Counted from the first letter of the stretch, positions 18,423 through 27,880 are shown. The stretch: 64,000 bases of DNA from Aliivibrio fischeri ATCC 7744 = JCM 18803 = DSM 507 (GCF_023983475.1 NZ_CP092713.1:124001-188000); one strand, 5' to 3'. Made by a program: numbers and translations. The notes: generated from the letters alone by a model not told the origin.

Positions 18423-19820
18423 TTAAGCCTGTTGTGTCTCAATCGTATTGAGTAACTCGTTAAGTGCAGGGTCATTAAGAAAATTGGTAATCGTAATCAC
18501 AGGTAATCCTGTCGCTTTAATTGCACGCTCTTCTAAACTTTCATGAGTTACAACAACATCCGCATCACTTGGTACTTTTTCTATCGCAAAGTTTTTAACC
18601 TCAATGTCATAACCCGCTTTAACTAATTTTCTCTTAAAGGTTGAAGCCCCCATTGCACTTGACCCCATTCCCGCATCACAAGCAAAAGCGACAAATTTAA
18701 TTGGTTGCGCTTCTGCTTTTTCTACTGATGCCTGAGGCTGTGCTTTACCTTCGGCTTTCATGTCTTTCATATCGATAACCGATTGCTCAAACTCATCTTC
18801 AGATTGTTCTTTCTTGCTCATTTTAAGAATCGCACTAGCAACAAGGAATGAAACAACCGTGGCACTTGCTACACCCGCAAGCATCGCGATAAAGCTGCCT
18901 TTTGGTGTTAATGCTAAATAAGAGAAGATAGAGCCCGGACTTGGACCAGCAACCAAGCCAGCATCCAGTAAATTGAATGTTGCTATACCTGTCGCGGCAC
19001 CAGCAATCATGGCTACAATCATAATTGGCTTCATTAGTACGTAAGGGAAATACAACTCATGAATACCACCAAAGAAATGGATAATTATCGCACTAGGTGC
19101 AGAGCGTTTACTTAGCCCTTGACCAAATTTGGCATAAGCTAACAACATACCTAGACCTGGTCCTGGATTAGATGCCACCATGAAGAAAATGGATTTACCC
19201 GTTTCCGCTGCTGCTTGTAAGCCAAGTGGGTAATAAATACCTTGGTCGATAGCGTTATTTAAAAAGAGAACTTTTGCAGGCTCATTAATGACTGCAAGTA
19301 AAGGAAGAAAGCCAGTTGCTACTAGTGCTTCGATGCCTGATTTTACAAATAAATTCGCCGCAGTTACCGCAGGTCCTACAACTTCATATGCCACCAAACA
19401 ACAGATCATGCCTATGATGCCAAGAGAGAAGTTGTTTACCACCATTTCAAAACCTGATGGGATTTTGTGTTCAACTCGTTTATCAAACTGAACAATCGCC
19501 CATGCACTCACAGGTCCCATGATCATGGCACCAACGAACATAGGAATATCAGCACCAACGATGACACCCATCGTACCGATAGCACCAGCGACAGCACCTC
19601 GTTTATCACCGACGAGCTGTCCACCGGTATAGCCGATAAGTAACGGCAATAAATAAGTAATCATAGGGCCAACGATTTCACCAAACTGTTCATTTGGCAT
19701 CCAACCTGTTGGAATAAATAACGCAGTAATAAAGCCCCACGCAATAAAGGCTCCGATGTTTGGCAATACCATTGCGGTCAAATGACCCCCGAAGGCTTGC
19801 ACTTTTGCTCTAGCGTTCAT
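18423..19820 (-). CDS. cmtA: PTS mannitol-family EIICB component CmtA
   Basis: 465 residues from ATG 19820, chosen because AAAGGA lies just upstream; a longer in-frame start at 19865 overlaps cmtB. The EIIC membrane domain (residues 1-335) matches the mannitol family (NARAKVQAFGGHLTAMVLPN, then NNFSLGIIGM and HFFGGIHELYFPY). The C-terminal EIIB domain has the phosphocysteine loop FACDAGMGSSAMG. It carries polyol uptake and phosphorylation across the inner membrane; EIIA is the separate cmtB product. The substrate is unproven; the mannitol-like (cryptic) name follows E. coli. Confidence 0.86.
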   Translation of the reverse strand: MNARAKVQAFGGHLTAMVLPNIGAFIAWGFITALFIPTGWMPNEQFGEIVGPMITYLLPLLIGYTGGQLVGDKRGAVAGAIGTMGVIVGADIPMFVGAMIMGPVSAWAIVQFDKRVEHKIPSGFEMVVNNFSLGIIGMICCLVAYEVVGPAVTAANLFVKSGIEALVATGFLPLLAVINEPAKVLFLNNAIDQGIYYPLGLQAAAETGKSIFFMVASNPGPGLGMLLAYAKFGQGLSKRSAPSAIIIHFFGGIHELYFPYVLMKPIMIVAMIAGAATGIATFNLLDAGLVAGPSPGSIFSYLALTPKGSFIAMLAGVASATVVSFLVASAILKMSKKEQSEDEFEQSVIDMKDMKAEGKAQPQASVEKAEAQPIKFVAFACDAGMGSSAMGASTFKRKLVKAGYDIEVKNFAIEKVPSDADVVVTHESLEERAIKATGLPVITITNFLNDPALNELLNTIETQQA

Positions 19821-19833
19821 GAGATATCCTTTC

Positions 19834-20277
19834 TTAATATGCTTTAATAATATCGAGCACTTCATTTTTTGAAGTTGCTGCGGTTAATTTTGCAATGTTT
19901 TCTTCATCTACAAGCATCTCACTCAATGCTTGAATAACTTCAATATGTGTATCAGAATCTTTTGCAGCTAAGGTAAGTAATATATTGGCAGGACCAAGAT
20001 CAGAGCCAAACTCAATGGCTGATGGGAATATATGAATGCCTAATCCTGTTTTTATCACCCCAGCCTCAGGGCGGGCATGAGGCATGGCGATACCTGGACA
20101 AAGTACATAATATGGGCCATTATCATATGTGGATTGAATAATAGCATCGGCATAATTTGCCGTTACGTACCCTTTTTGTTCTAAGTAACGCGTTGTTGTT
20201 TTTACTGCGTCTTCCCACGCATCAATATCGTGATTAACAACATCAATTAAATCATGATCAATTAAATCGTATAGCAT
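19834..20277 (-). CDS. cmtB: PTS mannitol-family EIIA component CmtB
   Basis: 147 residues from ATG 20277, with AAGAAGG upstream; the extended frame from 20412 is low-complexity leader and is rejected. The EIIA active site is clear: H67 in GIAMPHARPE, which accepts phosphate from HPr. Fits the mannitol/fructose EIIA domain in length and fold. First gene of the operon, 13 bases before cmtA. Regulation is likely carbon-catabolite dependent, although I did not find a convincing CRP site for this direction. Confidence 0.85.
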   Translation of the reverse strand: MLYDLIDHDLIDVVNHDIDAWEDAVKTTTRYLEQKGYVTANYADAIIQSTYDNGPYYVLCPGIAMPHARPEAGVIKTGLGIHIFPSAIEFGSDLGPANILLTLAAKDSDTHIEVIQALSEMLVDEENIAKLTAATSKNEVLDIIKAY

Positions 20278-20835
20278 GAGCGAGCCTTCTTCTTGGTCTG
20301 TATTTGATAGAACTATTATCAATATAGAAGATGGCAGTCGGCAATAGATGACATTTTGTGATCGATAACTCAAAATAATTACAGTCAATAGGAAAGAAAG
20401 AACAAATCTCACAAAACAAATAAGTAATATTTATACAAATTTTAGTTTTGCTACATTTCAATAGATTAAATTTGATATACCCCACAAATTAATATAAATA
20501 TTTAAAATTATTTTCTATGATTACAATCACATTTGAACAATTGACAAGCTTTAAAGTGTGATTAGATATTTATTTTATTTTTGATGAATCATGATTTAAT
20601 ACACAACAAAAGGTGACTTAGTTCACCAATATTCTTTTATTAACTCATAATGTGTTTTTATTACATTCTTATTTCACATCCATATGATGAAATAAATTAC
20701 ACAAATACAGAGTTAACTCGTAAATCTCTTTCCTAATATTATCTTAAACTTAAGAATTGCATCAAAATATACAAAATGGGTATTTACTTAATACCTTGTA
20801 TTTATCTCAACTATGTTTGGTGTTAGTTCAATATC
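20278..20835. other. long intergenic region between cmtB and the TonB receptor
   Basis: 558 bases, strongly AT-rich, with no convincing gene; the frames crossing it on the minus strand are extensions of cmtB. It holds the divergent promoters. On the plus strand TTGACA at 20541-20546 and TAGATA at 20563-20568 are 16 bases apart, a possible promoter. A CRP-like palindrome is listed separately. Confidence 0.5.
20612..20627. promoter_or_regulatory. CRP-like palindrome
   Basis: GGTGACTTAGTTCACC: two half sites GTGA and TCAC separated by six bases, the CRP spacing, but the outer bases are G/C instead of T/A. It lies 209 bases upstream of the TonB receptor start and 335 from cmtB, so which gene it controls is unclear. 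Confidence 0.4.
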
Positions 20836-23019
20836 ATGTCGATACTATCTCGTGCTCCATTTTTGTATGCTTTATGTATCTTTCTATCTTCACCCGTTAT
20901 CGCAAACATAGATAATGAATTTGATGATCTTGATGCATTACTCAATATGCCGCTTGAATCACTAGCCGATACGAAAGTCGTCACAGCCACCAAAACATCA
21001 CTTAGTCTGTCAGATGTTCCTGCTTCTGTTCATGTCATTACTTCGAAAGAGATAGAGCGTTCTAGCGCGCGCTCTATTGCCGACGTCTTGATTCTTGCAC
21101 CAGGGCTTCATGTTACCAAATTTTCCGATTACGACTGGACCGTTTCAGCTCGCAGTAAAAACCAAGGTGAAAATAATACGCTTTTAGTCATGATTGATGG
21201 CCGAAGTGCCGTTAACCCAATGTACTCAGGTGTTAACTGGGATACTCTACCTGTCAGCCTAGATAGTATTGACCGTATTGAAGTGGTGTTAGGCCCAGTT
21301 GGTACAATGTGGGGAGGAAATGCGGTTAATGGTGTCGTAAATATCATCACAAAAGATGCAGAAAGTGCACCGAAAGCACAACTAAGTGCTTCGACAGGTA
21401 ATTTTGACTACAAAGAATTTAAAGCTCACCACAGCGGCCAAATTAGCGAAAACACGCATTTATCAGGCTATATTGAATCACTGCAACACTCTCCGTTTAC
21501 TGACACTGATAAGCACTTTGAAGACCTTAGGCATTTAAAAGTATTAACAGAACGCTTTGGTATGCGTGCTGATTACCAAAACCTACAAAATACGGTTTCT
21601 GTTCAGTTTGGCGGGATCCAGTCTCGTGAAGATTATCAGTGGTTAACTTATACCCCTGCTTTTCTTGAGCCTGCAACACATAAAAATGACTATGATGTAT
21701 TTTTAACTGAAATGAACTCACAAGAGTTATTTATTGGTTTCCAATATCTTCACGAAAAACTAAACGGTAACCAATGGGAAAACCAACTATGGGTTACTCA
21801 TAGTGAATCTGATAGCACCAATGAACCTGCAAGTTTTACTCGTATTGATCTTGATACTCGTTACACCTTTAATACTCAAGATTGGGGGATATTAACAGTT
21901 GGTGCGAATGCCCGTATTATTGACGAAGAGTACGCTCAATTCTCTGAAAAAGAACAATACTTCTCTCCTTATATTCGCACCATTGATGATCATAAATTCC
22001 TAAATCAAAGCTATGGTTTTTATGCAAACTGGGCAGTTGATGTGACTGATTCAACAGAAATCACACTAGGTAATCGTATTCAATATGCCAATATCACTGA
22101 AGAGTGGTACTCACAACCTCAAATTCGTGCATTACAAAAATTAACGGACAACCAACGTTTATGGATGGGCTGGGGCCGAGCAGTTATTACACCTTCTCGT
22201 TTAGAATTAGATACACAGTTTCAAGAAAACAGTTATTGCAGTAGTTGCGCTTATACCGTCAACCCTGATGGTAGTGTCAATTATTATGACTACATGATGT
22301 CCTATCATTACTTAGGTAATCGCGATTTAGAAATGGAATCTGTCGATACGTATGAAATTGGTTACCGTTATTGGCAAGATAATCAATTCCAAGTAAGTCT
22401 AAGTCTATTCTATAGTCAACATGATAATGTTAGAGCTTATAAAGGCCTAGGAGGAAATCGATACTTTACACCTGATAGCTCTGAGCATTCTAGCGGCACA
22501 ATTATTGATGATATGTTTGCTCAATTAGTTGATCCTCTATCCCAAGAAACCATGGGAGGAGAAGTGAGCATCCAATGGCAACCAATCGATGTCTTACAAA
22601 TCAATGCCAATTACAGCTATAAGACAATCAAGGGAGATTGTAACGGCTCTATCTGTAGTTCAAATGAATTGCCTATTTTAGACCTAGAAAATACGCCTAA
22701 TCACTATGCCACACTGCACGTGATGTGGGATATTCATCCGACAGTCTGGGTTTCATCAGTAGTGAATTATGTTTCAGCATCAGAACCTGACGAAGCATTA
22801 ATTCAAGCATATCAATCTTATGGTGACGATTATACGATCTGGCCAGAAGTCATTACGGTTGATATGTCGATTAATTGGCAACATAAACCAACATGGCCAA
22901 GCATAAAATTAAGTGCTGAGAACCTAGGTAGTGACCAATTAAAAGAATACCCTGAACAATTTGGACCATTTGCAAATGGTACTCAATATTATGCTGAATT
23001 AAGTTGGAATTTTATATAA
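20836..23019 (+). CDS. TonB-dependent outer-membrane receptor
   Basis: 727 residues. Signal peptide about 1-24 (MSILSRAPFLYALCIFLSSP then VIA/NIDN). A TonB-box-like DTKVVTATK is near residue 46, followed by a plug domain (about 55-170; VITSKEIERSSARSIADVL, IDGRSAVNPMY, RIEVVLGPVGTMWGGNAVNG then VVNIITK) and a C-terminal beta barrel ending in aromatic ELSWNFI. It should import a ligand across the outer membrane using the TonB energy system. The ligand is unknown; no Fur box was recognised. The next gene (YfiR-like) begins two bases after its stop, so it is translationally coupled to a signalling module. Confidence 0.85.
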   Translation: MSILSRAPFLYALCIFLSSPVIANIDNEFDDLDALLNMPLESLADTKVVTATKTSLSLSDVPASVHVITSKEIERSSARSIADVLILAPGLHVTKFSDYDWTVSARSKNQGENNTLLVMIDGRSAVNPMYSGVNWDTLPVSLDSIDRIEVVLGPVGTMWGGNAVNGVVNIITKDAESAPKAQLSASTGNFDYKEFKAHHSGQISENTHLSGYIESLQHSPFTDTDKHFEDLRHLKVLTERFGMRADYQNLQNTVSVQFGGIQSREDYQWLTYTPAFLEPATHKNDYDVFLTEMNSQELFIGFQYLHEKLNGNQWENQLWVTHSESDSTNEPASFTRIDLDTRYTFNTQDWGILTVGANARIIDEEYAQFSEKEQYFSPYIRTIDDHKFLNQSYGFYANWAVDVTDSTEITLGNRIQYANITEEWYSQPQIRALQKLTDNQRLWMGWGRAVITPSRLELDTQFQENSYCSSCAYTVNPDGSVNYYDYMMSYHYLGNRDLEMESVDTYEIGYRYWQDNQFQVSLSLFYSQHDNVRAYKGLGGNRYFTPDSSEHSSGTIIDDMFAQLVDPLSQETMGGEVSIQWQPIDVLQINANYSYKTIKGDCNGSICSSNELPILDLENTPNHYATLHVMWDIHPTVWVSSVVNYVSASEPDEALIQAYQSYGDDYTIWPEVITVDMSINWQHKPTWPSIKLSAENLGSDQLKEYPEQFGPFANGTQYYAELSWNFI

Positions 23020-23021
23020 CA

Positions 23022-23603
23022 ATGTCCAAAACAAAAGCACAGGCCAACTCATCCACACCGTTATTTTATGGGCTTCGCTCTAAAGTAATAGGCTGCCTGC
23101 TGCTTTTACTTTTAAGTTTTAATCTCAAAGCTGACGATAACAACATTCAAGATCATAATTTGAAAGCGGTTTATTTATTTCGTTTTGCTTTTTTAACCTC
23201 TTGGGGTGAGTTCACCCCAAGCAATAAACAATTTAATTTCTGCAGTGAATTAGATCTAGATGTTAGTAATACATTACAAACATTGATAACCAAAAAACCG
23301 GCACAAGCTAACTATATTCCCTATTCGTCCGTAAAAGATCTCGAACGAGAAACGTGCCATATCATTTATCTCTCGACCCAAGACCCTAGCATTATCAATA
23401 CATTTAAAATCTTGCAACCACACGCATTGTTAATCGGTGATGGCCAGCCGTTTATTACAGCTGGTGGAATGATTGCCTTCATTAAAGTAAATAATAGAAT
23501 TAAACCTTTGATCAGTTTACATAATATTAAGCCAACAGAGCTTTCTCTTCGTTCACAATTATTATCTGTATCTGAAATAGCAACCAATGAGGGGTCATTA
23601 TGA
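23022..23603 (+). CDS. YfiR-like periplasmic protein (DUF4154)
   Basis: 193 residues from ATG 23022; TTG 23004 overlaps the receptor and is less likely. A hydrophobic signal region (VIGCLLLLLLSFNLKA) is followed by the YfiR-family pattern: LKAVYLFRFAFLTSWG, two Cys (NFCSEL and ETCHII), IIYLSTQD and a conserved LIGDGQPFITAGGMIAFI then NRIKPLISLHNI. In P. aeruginosa and E. coli YfiR binds and represses the diguanylate cyclase YfiN in the periplasm. Its position between the receptor and the cyclase gene suggests the same role here. Start of the next gene overlaps its stop by four bases. Confidence 0.85.
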   Translation: MSKTKAQANSSTPLFYGLRSKVIGCLLLLLLSFNLKADDNNIQDHNLKAVYLFRFAFLTSWGEFTPSNKQFNFCSELDLDVSNTLQTLITKKPAQANYIPYSSVKDLERETCHIIYLSTQDPSIINTFKILQPHALLIGDGQPFITAGGMIAFIKVNNRIKPLISLHNIKPTELSLRSQLLSVSEIATNEGSL

Positions 23604-25591
23604 TACTTCAATGGTTCAGCGCTTTGCCGTTACGTAAAAAAGTCATCTACCCTATTTGGACATTACTGACCCTTAGTACAATGATCCTAGGGGCAAGTGT
23701 TGCTCATTTTATGGGAGTAACTCATAGTGCTAATTTATACACTCGTACGTCTATTCTCGCTCAGGGTATTGCTAGTAATCTATCTGGTGCGTTGATCTTT
23801 AATGACCAACAAACAGGTTTAGATCAAATGAATGCACTTTCCTTTGATCCTGAAGTGATCGCTGCTCGAGTTGAGCATGTTAATAGCGAACCTTTCGCAA
23901 AATTAGATAACTTACCTGAAAACTGTTCATGGCACGAACGAGATATCCAATGTTCACACTCAGTCTTTTTTGCAATTACACACCCAATAACATTAGATAA
24001 TGAACACCTTGGTAATCTGACAGTATGGGCCTCAAAAGACAGCATGTTTGAACAACGCAACCAGATTTTAACCATTTTCTTAATTACTACGGTTATCTTC
24101 TCACTTTTAGCGTTATTCTTTGCACACAGAGTACACCGATTAATTGCCACGCCTTTATTGTCTATATTCAATTCAATGCAAACAGTTATCAAAAAAGGGG
24201 TAACAGAACAAAGGCTGCATATTGTTCACCCCGACGAAATTGGAAAGCTCACTCATTGCTTTAATGAAATGCTTGATAACTTAAGTCAACGTGACTCTCA
24301 ATTAACACTAGCGTTTCAAAGACTGGAAGATAAAACTCATTACATTAATCAAGTGTTAGATTCACTTGATCAAGGACTATTAGTTGTCTCTCCTAATAAA
24401 AAAGTAATTTATCATAATCCAGCAGCTCGTTTATTGTTGCCTCAAATTCAGCTAAATAATGATGAAATGACATCTCTTAATCAGCAGCATATTGAAAATT
24501 TATTGTCTGATTTTGAACCAATAAACCGATTAACTCTGCTTCGTGAATGCATCGAAATGCATCAACGATTAGAACCAACAACCCTTCGCCACCAAGGTAC
24601 AGGGCAACAATATCAAATATCGACTTACCCGATTGCTGGTGAAAATAACTCATTAGTGCACATAGAAGATATCAGCCAACGTTACCTCATTGAACAGCGT
24701 CAACGAATGGCTGAAATGATTTTTGACCAAAACCCAAGTTCAGTGATTGTTGTAACAAGAAAAATGGTAATAGAGACTAAAAATAATGCCTTTATTCAAA
24801 CGTTTGGAAACATCACCAATCTAAATCAGCTTCATTTACGTCAACCTATCGAGCTCAATACATCGGTATTAAAGCAGGTGCTAAAAGTAGGTTATTTTAA
24901 ACTTCAAACAGACGTTACAAGTCCGTTCTTTTCAAGAAAACATGCTAACAAATCACATTGGTTGCCTTGTTTACTAACCATTAAGTTAATCAAAAATGGC
25001 GATAATAAAGTAGAGTCATTTGTAATATCACTTAATGACCAAACTCAAGTAAAAGAGCTTCAGCGCCTTAACTTTGAAGCCAACCATGATGGATTAACAC
25101 AATTAGCTAACCGTCAAAATGCTTATAAACAGCTACTTAATGCACATAAAAAACAGAAATCCGTTTATCTAATCTTCCTTGATTTAGATGGATTTAAGGC
25201 GGTAAATGATACTTATGGGCATCAATGTGGTGACGATTTATTGAAAATCATTTCACAACGTTTGACCAATAATGTTTTTGAAAACGATCTTGTCGCTCGT
25301 CTATCTGGCGATGAATTTTTACTTGGTTTGTACTTAACAAATCCGAGGGTAGCAACTCAAGAAATTAATGCTATTTTGCAGCGTATCTTAAATGCAATTA
25401 GCTACCCTATTAATATTAATGGAGCCACTCCTTATGTATCTGCAAGTATTGGTGCATACTACTGGTCTGGTAACGATCAGACTCCATTAGAAGAGGCTCT
25501 AGAAAAAGCCGATAAGGCCATGTACCAAGCTAAACTTTCAGGAAAAAATCGTTACCATATAGCAAAAGAAATCAATCCGTTTCTCGTTTAA
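23600..25591 (+). CDS. membrane diguanylate cyclase, YfiN-like (CHASE8-HAMP-PAS-GGDEF)
   Basis: 663 residues. Two membrane helices (about 15-37 and 152-174) bracket a periplasmic domain with the CHASE8-like pattern seen in YfiN (SILAQGIASNLSGALIFND). HAMP follows to about 230, then PAS-like segments (about 245-370 and 380-490) and a GGDEF domain (about 495-655). The catalytic loop reads RLSGDEFLL (SGDEF), usually active. The I-site position five residues before it is FEND, so the Arg of RxxD is missing and product inhibition may be weak. It should make c-di-GMP under control of the preceding YfiR-like protein. Ends tail-to-tail with the next cyclase, 20-base overlap. Confidence 0.85.
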   Translation: MILQWFSALPLRKKVIYPIWTLLTLSTMILGASVAHFMGVTHSANLYTRTSILAQGIASNLSGALIFNDQQTGLDQMNALSFDPEVIAARVEHVNSEPFAKLDNLPENCSWHERDIQCSHSVFFAITHPITLDNEHLGNLTVWASKDSMFEQRNQILTIFLITTVIFSLLALFFAHRVHRLIATPLLSIFNSMQTVIKKGVTEQRLHIVHPDEIGKLTHCFNEMLDNLSQRDSQLTLAFQRLEDKTHYINQVLDSLDQGLLVVSPNKKVIYHNPAARLLLPQIQLNNDEMTSLNQQHIENLLSDFEPINRLTLLRECIEMHQRLEPTTLRHQGTGQQYQISTYPIAGENNSLVHIEDISQRYLIEQRQRMAEMIFDQNPSSVIVVTRKMVIETKNNAFIQTFGNITNLNQLHLRQPIELNTSVLKQVLKVGYFKLQTDVTSPFFSRKHANKSHWLPCLLTIKLIKNGDNKVESFVISLNDQTQVKELQRLNFEANHDGLTQLANRQNAYKQLLNAHKKQKSVYLIFLDLDGFKAVNDTYGHQCGDDLLKIISQRLTNNVFENDLVARLSGDEFLLGLYLTNPRVATQEINAILQRILNAISYPININGATPYVSASIGAYYWSGNDQTPLEEALEKADKAMYQAKLSGKNRYHIAKEINPFLV

Positions 25592-26888
25592 GCATCATAG
25601 GGGCAAACTCTTTATATGAGTTGCCTTTATCTTTTTTAGCCTCATACATGGCGATGTCAGCAAACTTTATTAGCTCTTCGCCATCAATGCTGTCATCTGG
25701 ATAAATAGCAACACCGACACTAGGAGAAATAGATAGAGGTTCACAGCCGATATTTACGGGAAACTTAAACTGCTCTAATAGTTTCGAGGTTAACTTTTTC
25801 ACTCCAGAGCATTGGGCGATACCTTGACCAATAACTAAAAACTCATCCCCACCAAGACGGAATACATTATCACGACTTCTCACCGTCTCAGTTAACAGTT
25901 GAGCTGTTTTCTTTAAAACCTCATCACCGATATCATGGCCTAATGTGTCATTAATCTCTTTAAACTTATTTAAATCAAGAAAATACACGGCGACTTTCGT
26001 ATTGGTTTTTGCTGCTTGATGAAGTGCTGCTTGTAGTTCAGTATTAACCATACTACGGTTTTTAAGCCCAGTAAGTTCGTCATGATGCGCTTTGTAAGCT
26101 AATGCTTCTGTCTTTTCATGAACGACTTCATTCATTTGATAGAAAGCAGATAATAACTTACCCATTTCATTTTTCTCGACGATATCCGCAATATCAAGCT
26201 TATGGCCCTTTTGCATTTTCTTCGTACTAAATAGCAATAATTTTAATGGGTCAAATACATTACGCTTCATAAAGAAAATAGAACCAATTGCCAAAAAGAT
26301 TAAAAAGAGTATTTGCATCTTAATTAACGTAACAAGTTGACTGCGATTCTCTTTAAAGTCGCCTTTTCTTTGCTCTAGTAGCAACAATTCAATATTAGTA
26401 AATTGATTCAAATCTTCTCTTAAATCGTCCATATAAGCTTTACCTTTATCTTCTTTGACAAGAGATAAGGCTTTAGGCAATTGATCTTGTTGAACAAAAT
26501 CAATGGTAGCAGCAAGTTCTTCAAATTTAAGAGCCATTGATTTTTCAATGTATTTAAGAGCCTCTTGTTGCTTTTGATTGTCTTTTGTCAACTCTTGCAA
26601 AGTAGATAATAGCTGCTTGGAATCAGCGATTCCTGTGTAATAAGGCTGCAAATAATGAATCTCTTGGGTCAATAAAAAACCTCTCTGACCCGTTTCTGCA
26701 TCTTTCATACTACTCAGTAATTTTTCTGAATTAGTAATAACATTATGAGTATGAATTACCCATGCAAGCTTCTCTTCTCCATAAGATTCAAGCTTAAATG
26801 TCAAAGCAGAACTCGCAATAGCCACAGAAAACAACACCAACAAAAATAAAATCAGTTTTAATCGAACACTCATACAACACCGAAACAT
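25572..26888 (-). CDS. diguanylate cyclase with CHASE3-like sensor and HAMP
   Basis: 438 residues. TM1 (about 10-28), a periplasmic four-helix region of CHASE3 type (about 35-185; SMKDAETGQRGFLLTQEIHYLQ), TM2 (about 190-208), HAMP (about 210-262), GGDEF (about 270-435). The active loop is intact RLGGDEFLVI, and the I-site RSRD is present five residues before it, so allosteric product inhibition is expected. Start 26888 keeps an AAAGGA about 11 bases upstream; ATG 26873 is an alternative. Convergent with the YfiN-like gene, overlapping by 20 bases at the stops. Confidence 0.85.
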   Translation of the reverse strand: MFRCCMSVRLKLILFLLVLFSVAIASSALTFKLESYGEEKLAWVIHTHNVITNSEKLLSSMKDAETGQRGFLLTQEIHYLQPYYTGIADSKQLLSTLQELTKDNQKQQEALKYIEKSMALKFEELAATIDFVQQDQLPKALSLVKEDKGKAYMDDLREDLNQFTNIELLLLEQRKGDFKENRSQLVTLIKMQILFLIFLAIGSIFFMKRNVFDPLKLLLFSTKKMQKGHKLDIADIVEKNEMGKLLSAFYQMNEVVHEKTEALAYKAHHDELTGLKNRSMVNTELQAALHQAAKTNTKVAVYFLDLNKFKEINDTLGHDIGDEVLKKTAQLLTETVRSRDNVFRLGGDEFLVIGQGIAQCSGVKKLTSKLLEQFKFPVNIGCEPLSISPSVGVAIYPDDSIDGEELIKFADIAMYEAKKDKGNSYKEFAPMMLKRETD

Positions 26889-27113
26889 ATAATTAACAAT
26901 CCTTTGTATTGTATACTAACAATTATTGATAAAATTACTAATAAATACTTGAAAAATGAGCGATTCAATCAAGAAATTAAGAGCAGGAAAATTAAAGCGT
27001 TAACATTTACAAAGCAAATAGCGATAAAAACTTATCGCAAAACGATAAATAATTATTGTTATTTATTTTGAATAGGCATATATTCTCATCACACACACTG
27101 AATGGGAAACACC

Positions 27114-27644
27114 ATGAATAATTTAAATAACATCCAATCTTTTAGTTCAAAACTGCTTATTGTTTTTGGGTTTGCTTTTGTTGCTTTACCATTAATGGAT
27201 ACCGTCCTTTGGTTTGCTTCAACTCTTTATAACTCACAATCATTCCAGAGTACTTTTCCTGTTGAAGTTACTCTTCCACTCTCTTTTTCACGTTCTATGC
27301 TAGGTTACCTACCAAGTATGCTACCCACACTATTAAGCTGTGCGATTCTATGGCAGTTAATTCTTTTATTTCGTTTATACAAAAAAGGGCAAGTATTTAC
27401 GCTTGAAAACACCATCAGGTATCGTAAAATCGCTAACATCTTAATTATGATGCCATTTGTTCAAGTGTTATCCGATATACTTCTCAGTATCGCACTCTCT
27501 TATACTGAAGATAATGTGGAAGGAGGCTTTAACATTTCAGACAGCGAAATCAGTATGTTAGTTATTGGTTTAATCGTACGAGTTATCGCAAAAGTAATGG
27601 AAGAAGCAAGCCTTATTCGTGAAGAACAAGAACTCACAATCTAG
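27114..27644 (+). CDS. DUF2975 membrane protein
   Basis: 176 residues from ATG 27114 (GGGA six bases upstream; ATG 27102 lacks a site). Four membrane helices (about 14-36, 60-85, 108-130, 145-165) with the charged loop RLYKKGQVFTLENTIRYRKI, typical of the DUF2975 family. These proteins are nearly always encoded directly before a small Xre-type regulator, as here. Function unknown; the pairing suggests a membrane partner of the regulator. Confidence 0.75.
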   Translation: MNNLNNIQSFSSKLLIVFGFAFVALPLMDTVLWFASTLYNSQSFQSTFPVEVTLPLSFSRSMLGYLPSMLPTLLSCAILWQLILLFRLYKKGQVFTLENTIRYRKIANILIMMPFVQVLSDILLSIALSYTEDNVEGGFNISDSEISMLVIGLIVRVIAKVMEEASLIREEQELTI

Positions 27645-27655
27645 AGACAATATAT

Positions 27656-27868
27656 ATGCCTATCGTTGTAAATCTCGATATCATGTTAGCCAAGCGGAAA
27701 ATGCGCTCAAATCAGTTAGCACAGTTAATTGGTATCACGGAACAGAATTTATCTGTGCTAAAAAATAGCAGAGCAAAGGCAATAAAGTTCTCAACCTTAG
27801 AAGCCATTTGCAAACATTTAAAATGCCAACCTGCGGATATTTTAGAATATCAAGCAGAGGAAGAATAA
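27656..27868 (+). CDS. Xre/YozG-type HTH regulator
   Basis: 70 residues, essentially one helix-turn-helix domain: MPIVVNLDIMLAKRKMRSNQ then LAQLIGITEQNLSVLKN and LEAICKHLKCQPADILEY. This is the classic DUF2975 companion regulator. It likely binds near its own operon promoter. Starts 11 bases after the DUF2975 gene. Confidence 0.82.
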   Translation: MPIVVNLDIMLAKRKMRSNQLAQLIGITEQNLSVLKNSRAKAIKFSTLEAICKHLKCQPADILEYQAEEE

Positions 27869-27880
27869 GACTATCCAGCA

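Noticed and set aside
20351-20366. TGTGA near the cmtB start as a CRP site
   Set aside because: Only one half site matches; the second half (ACTCA) does not fit the consensus.
20413-20485. extended N-terminus of cmtB and another minus-strand frame reaching 20485
   Set aside because: Low-complexity sequence without similarity to EIIA proteins; the start at 20277 has a ribosome site and places H67 correctly.
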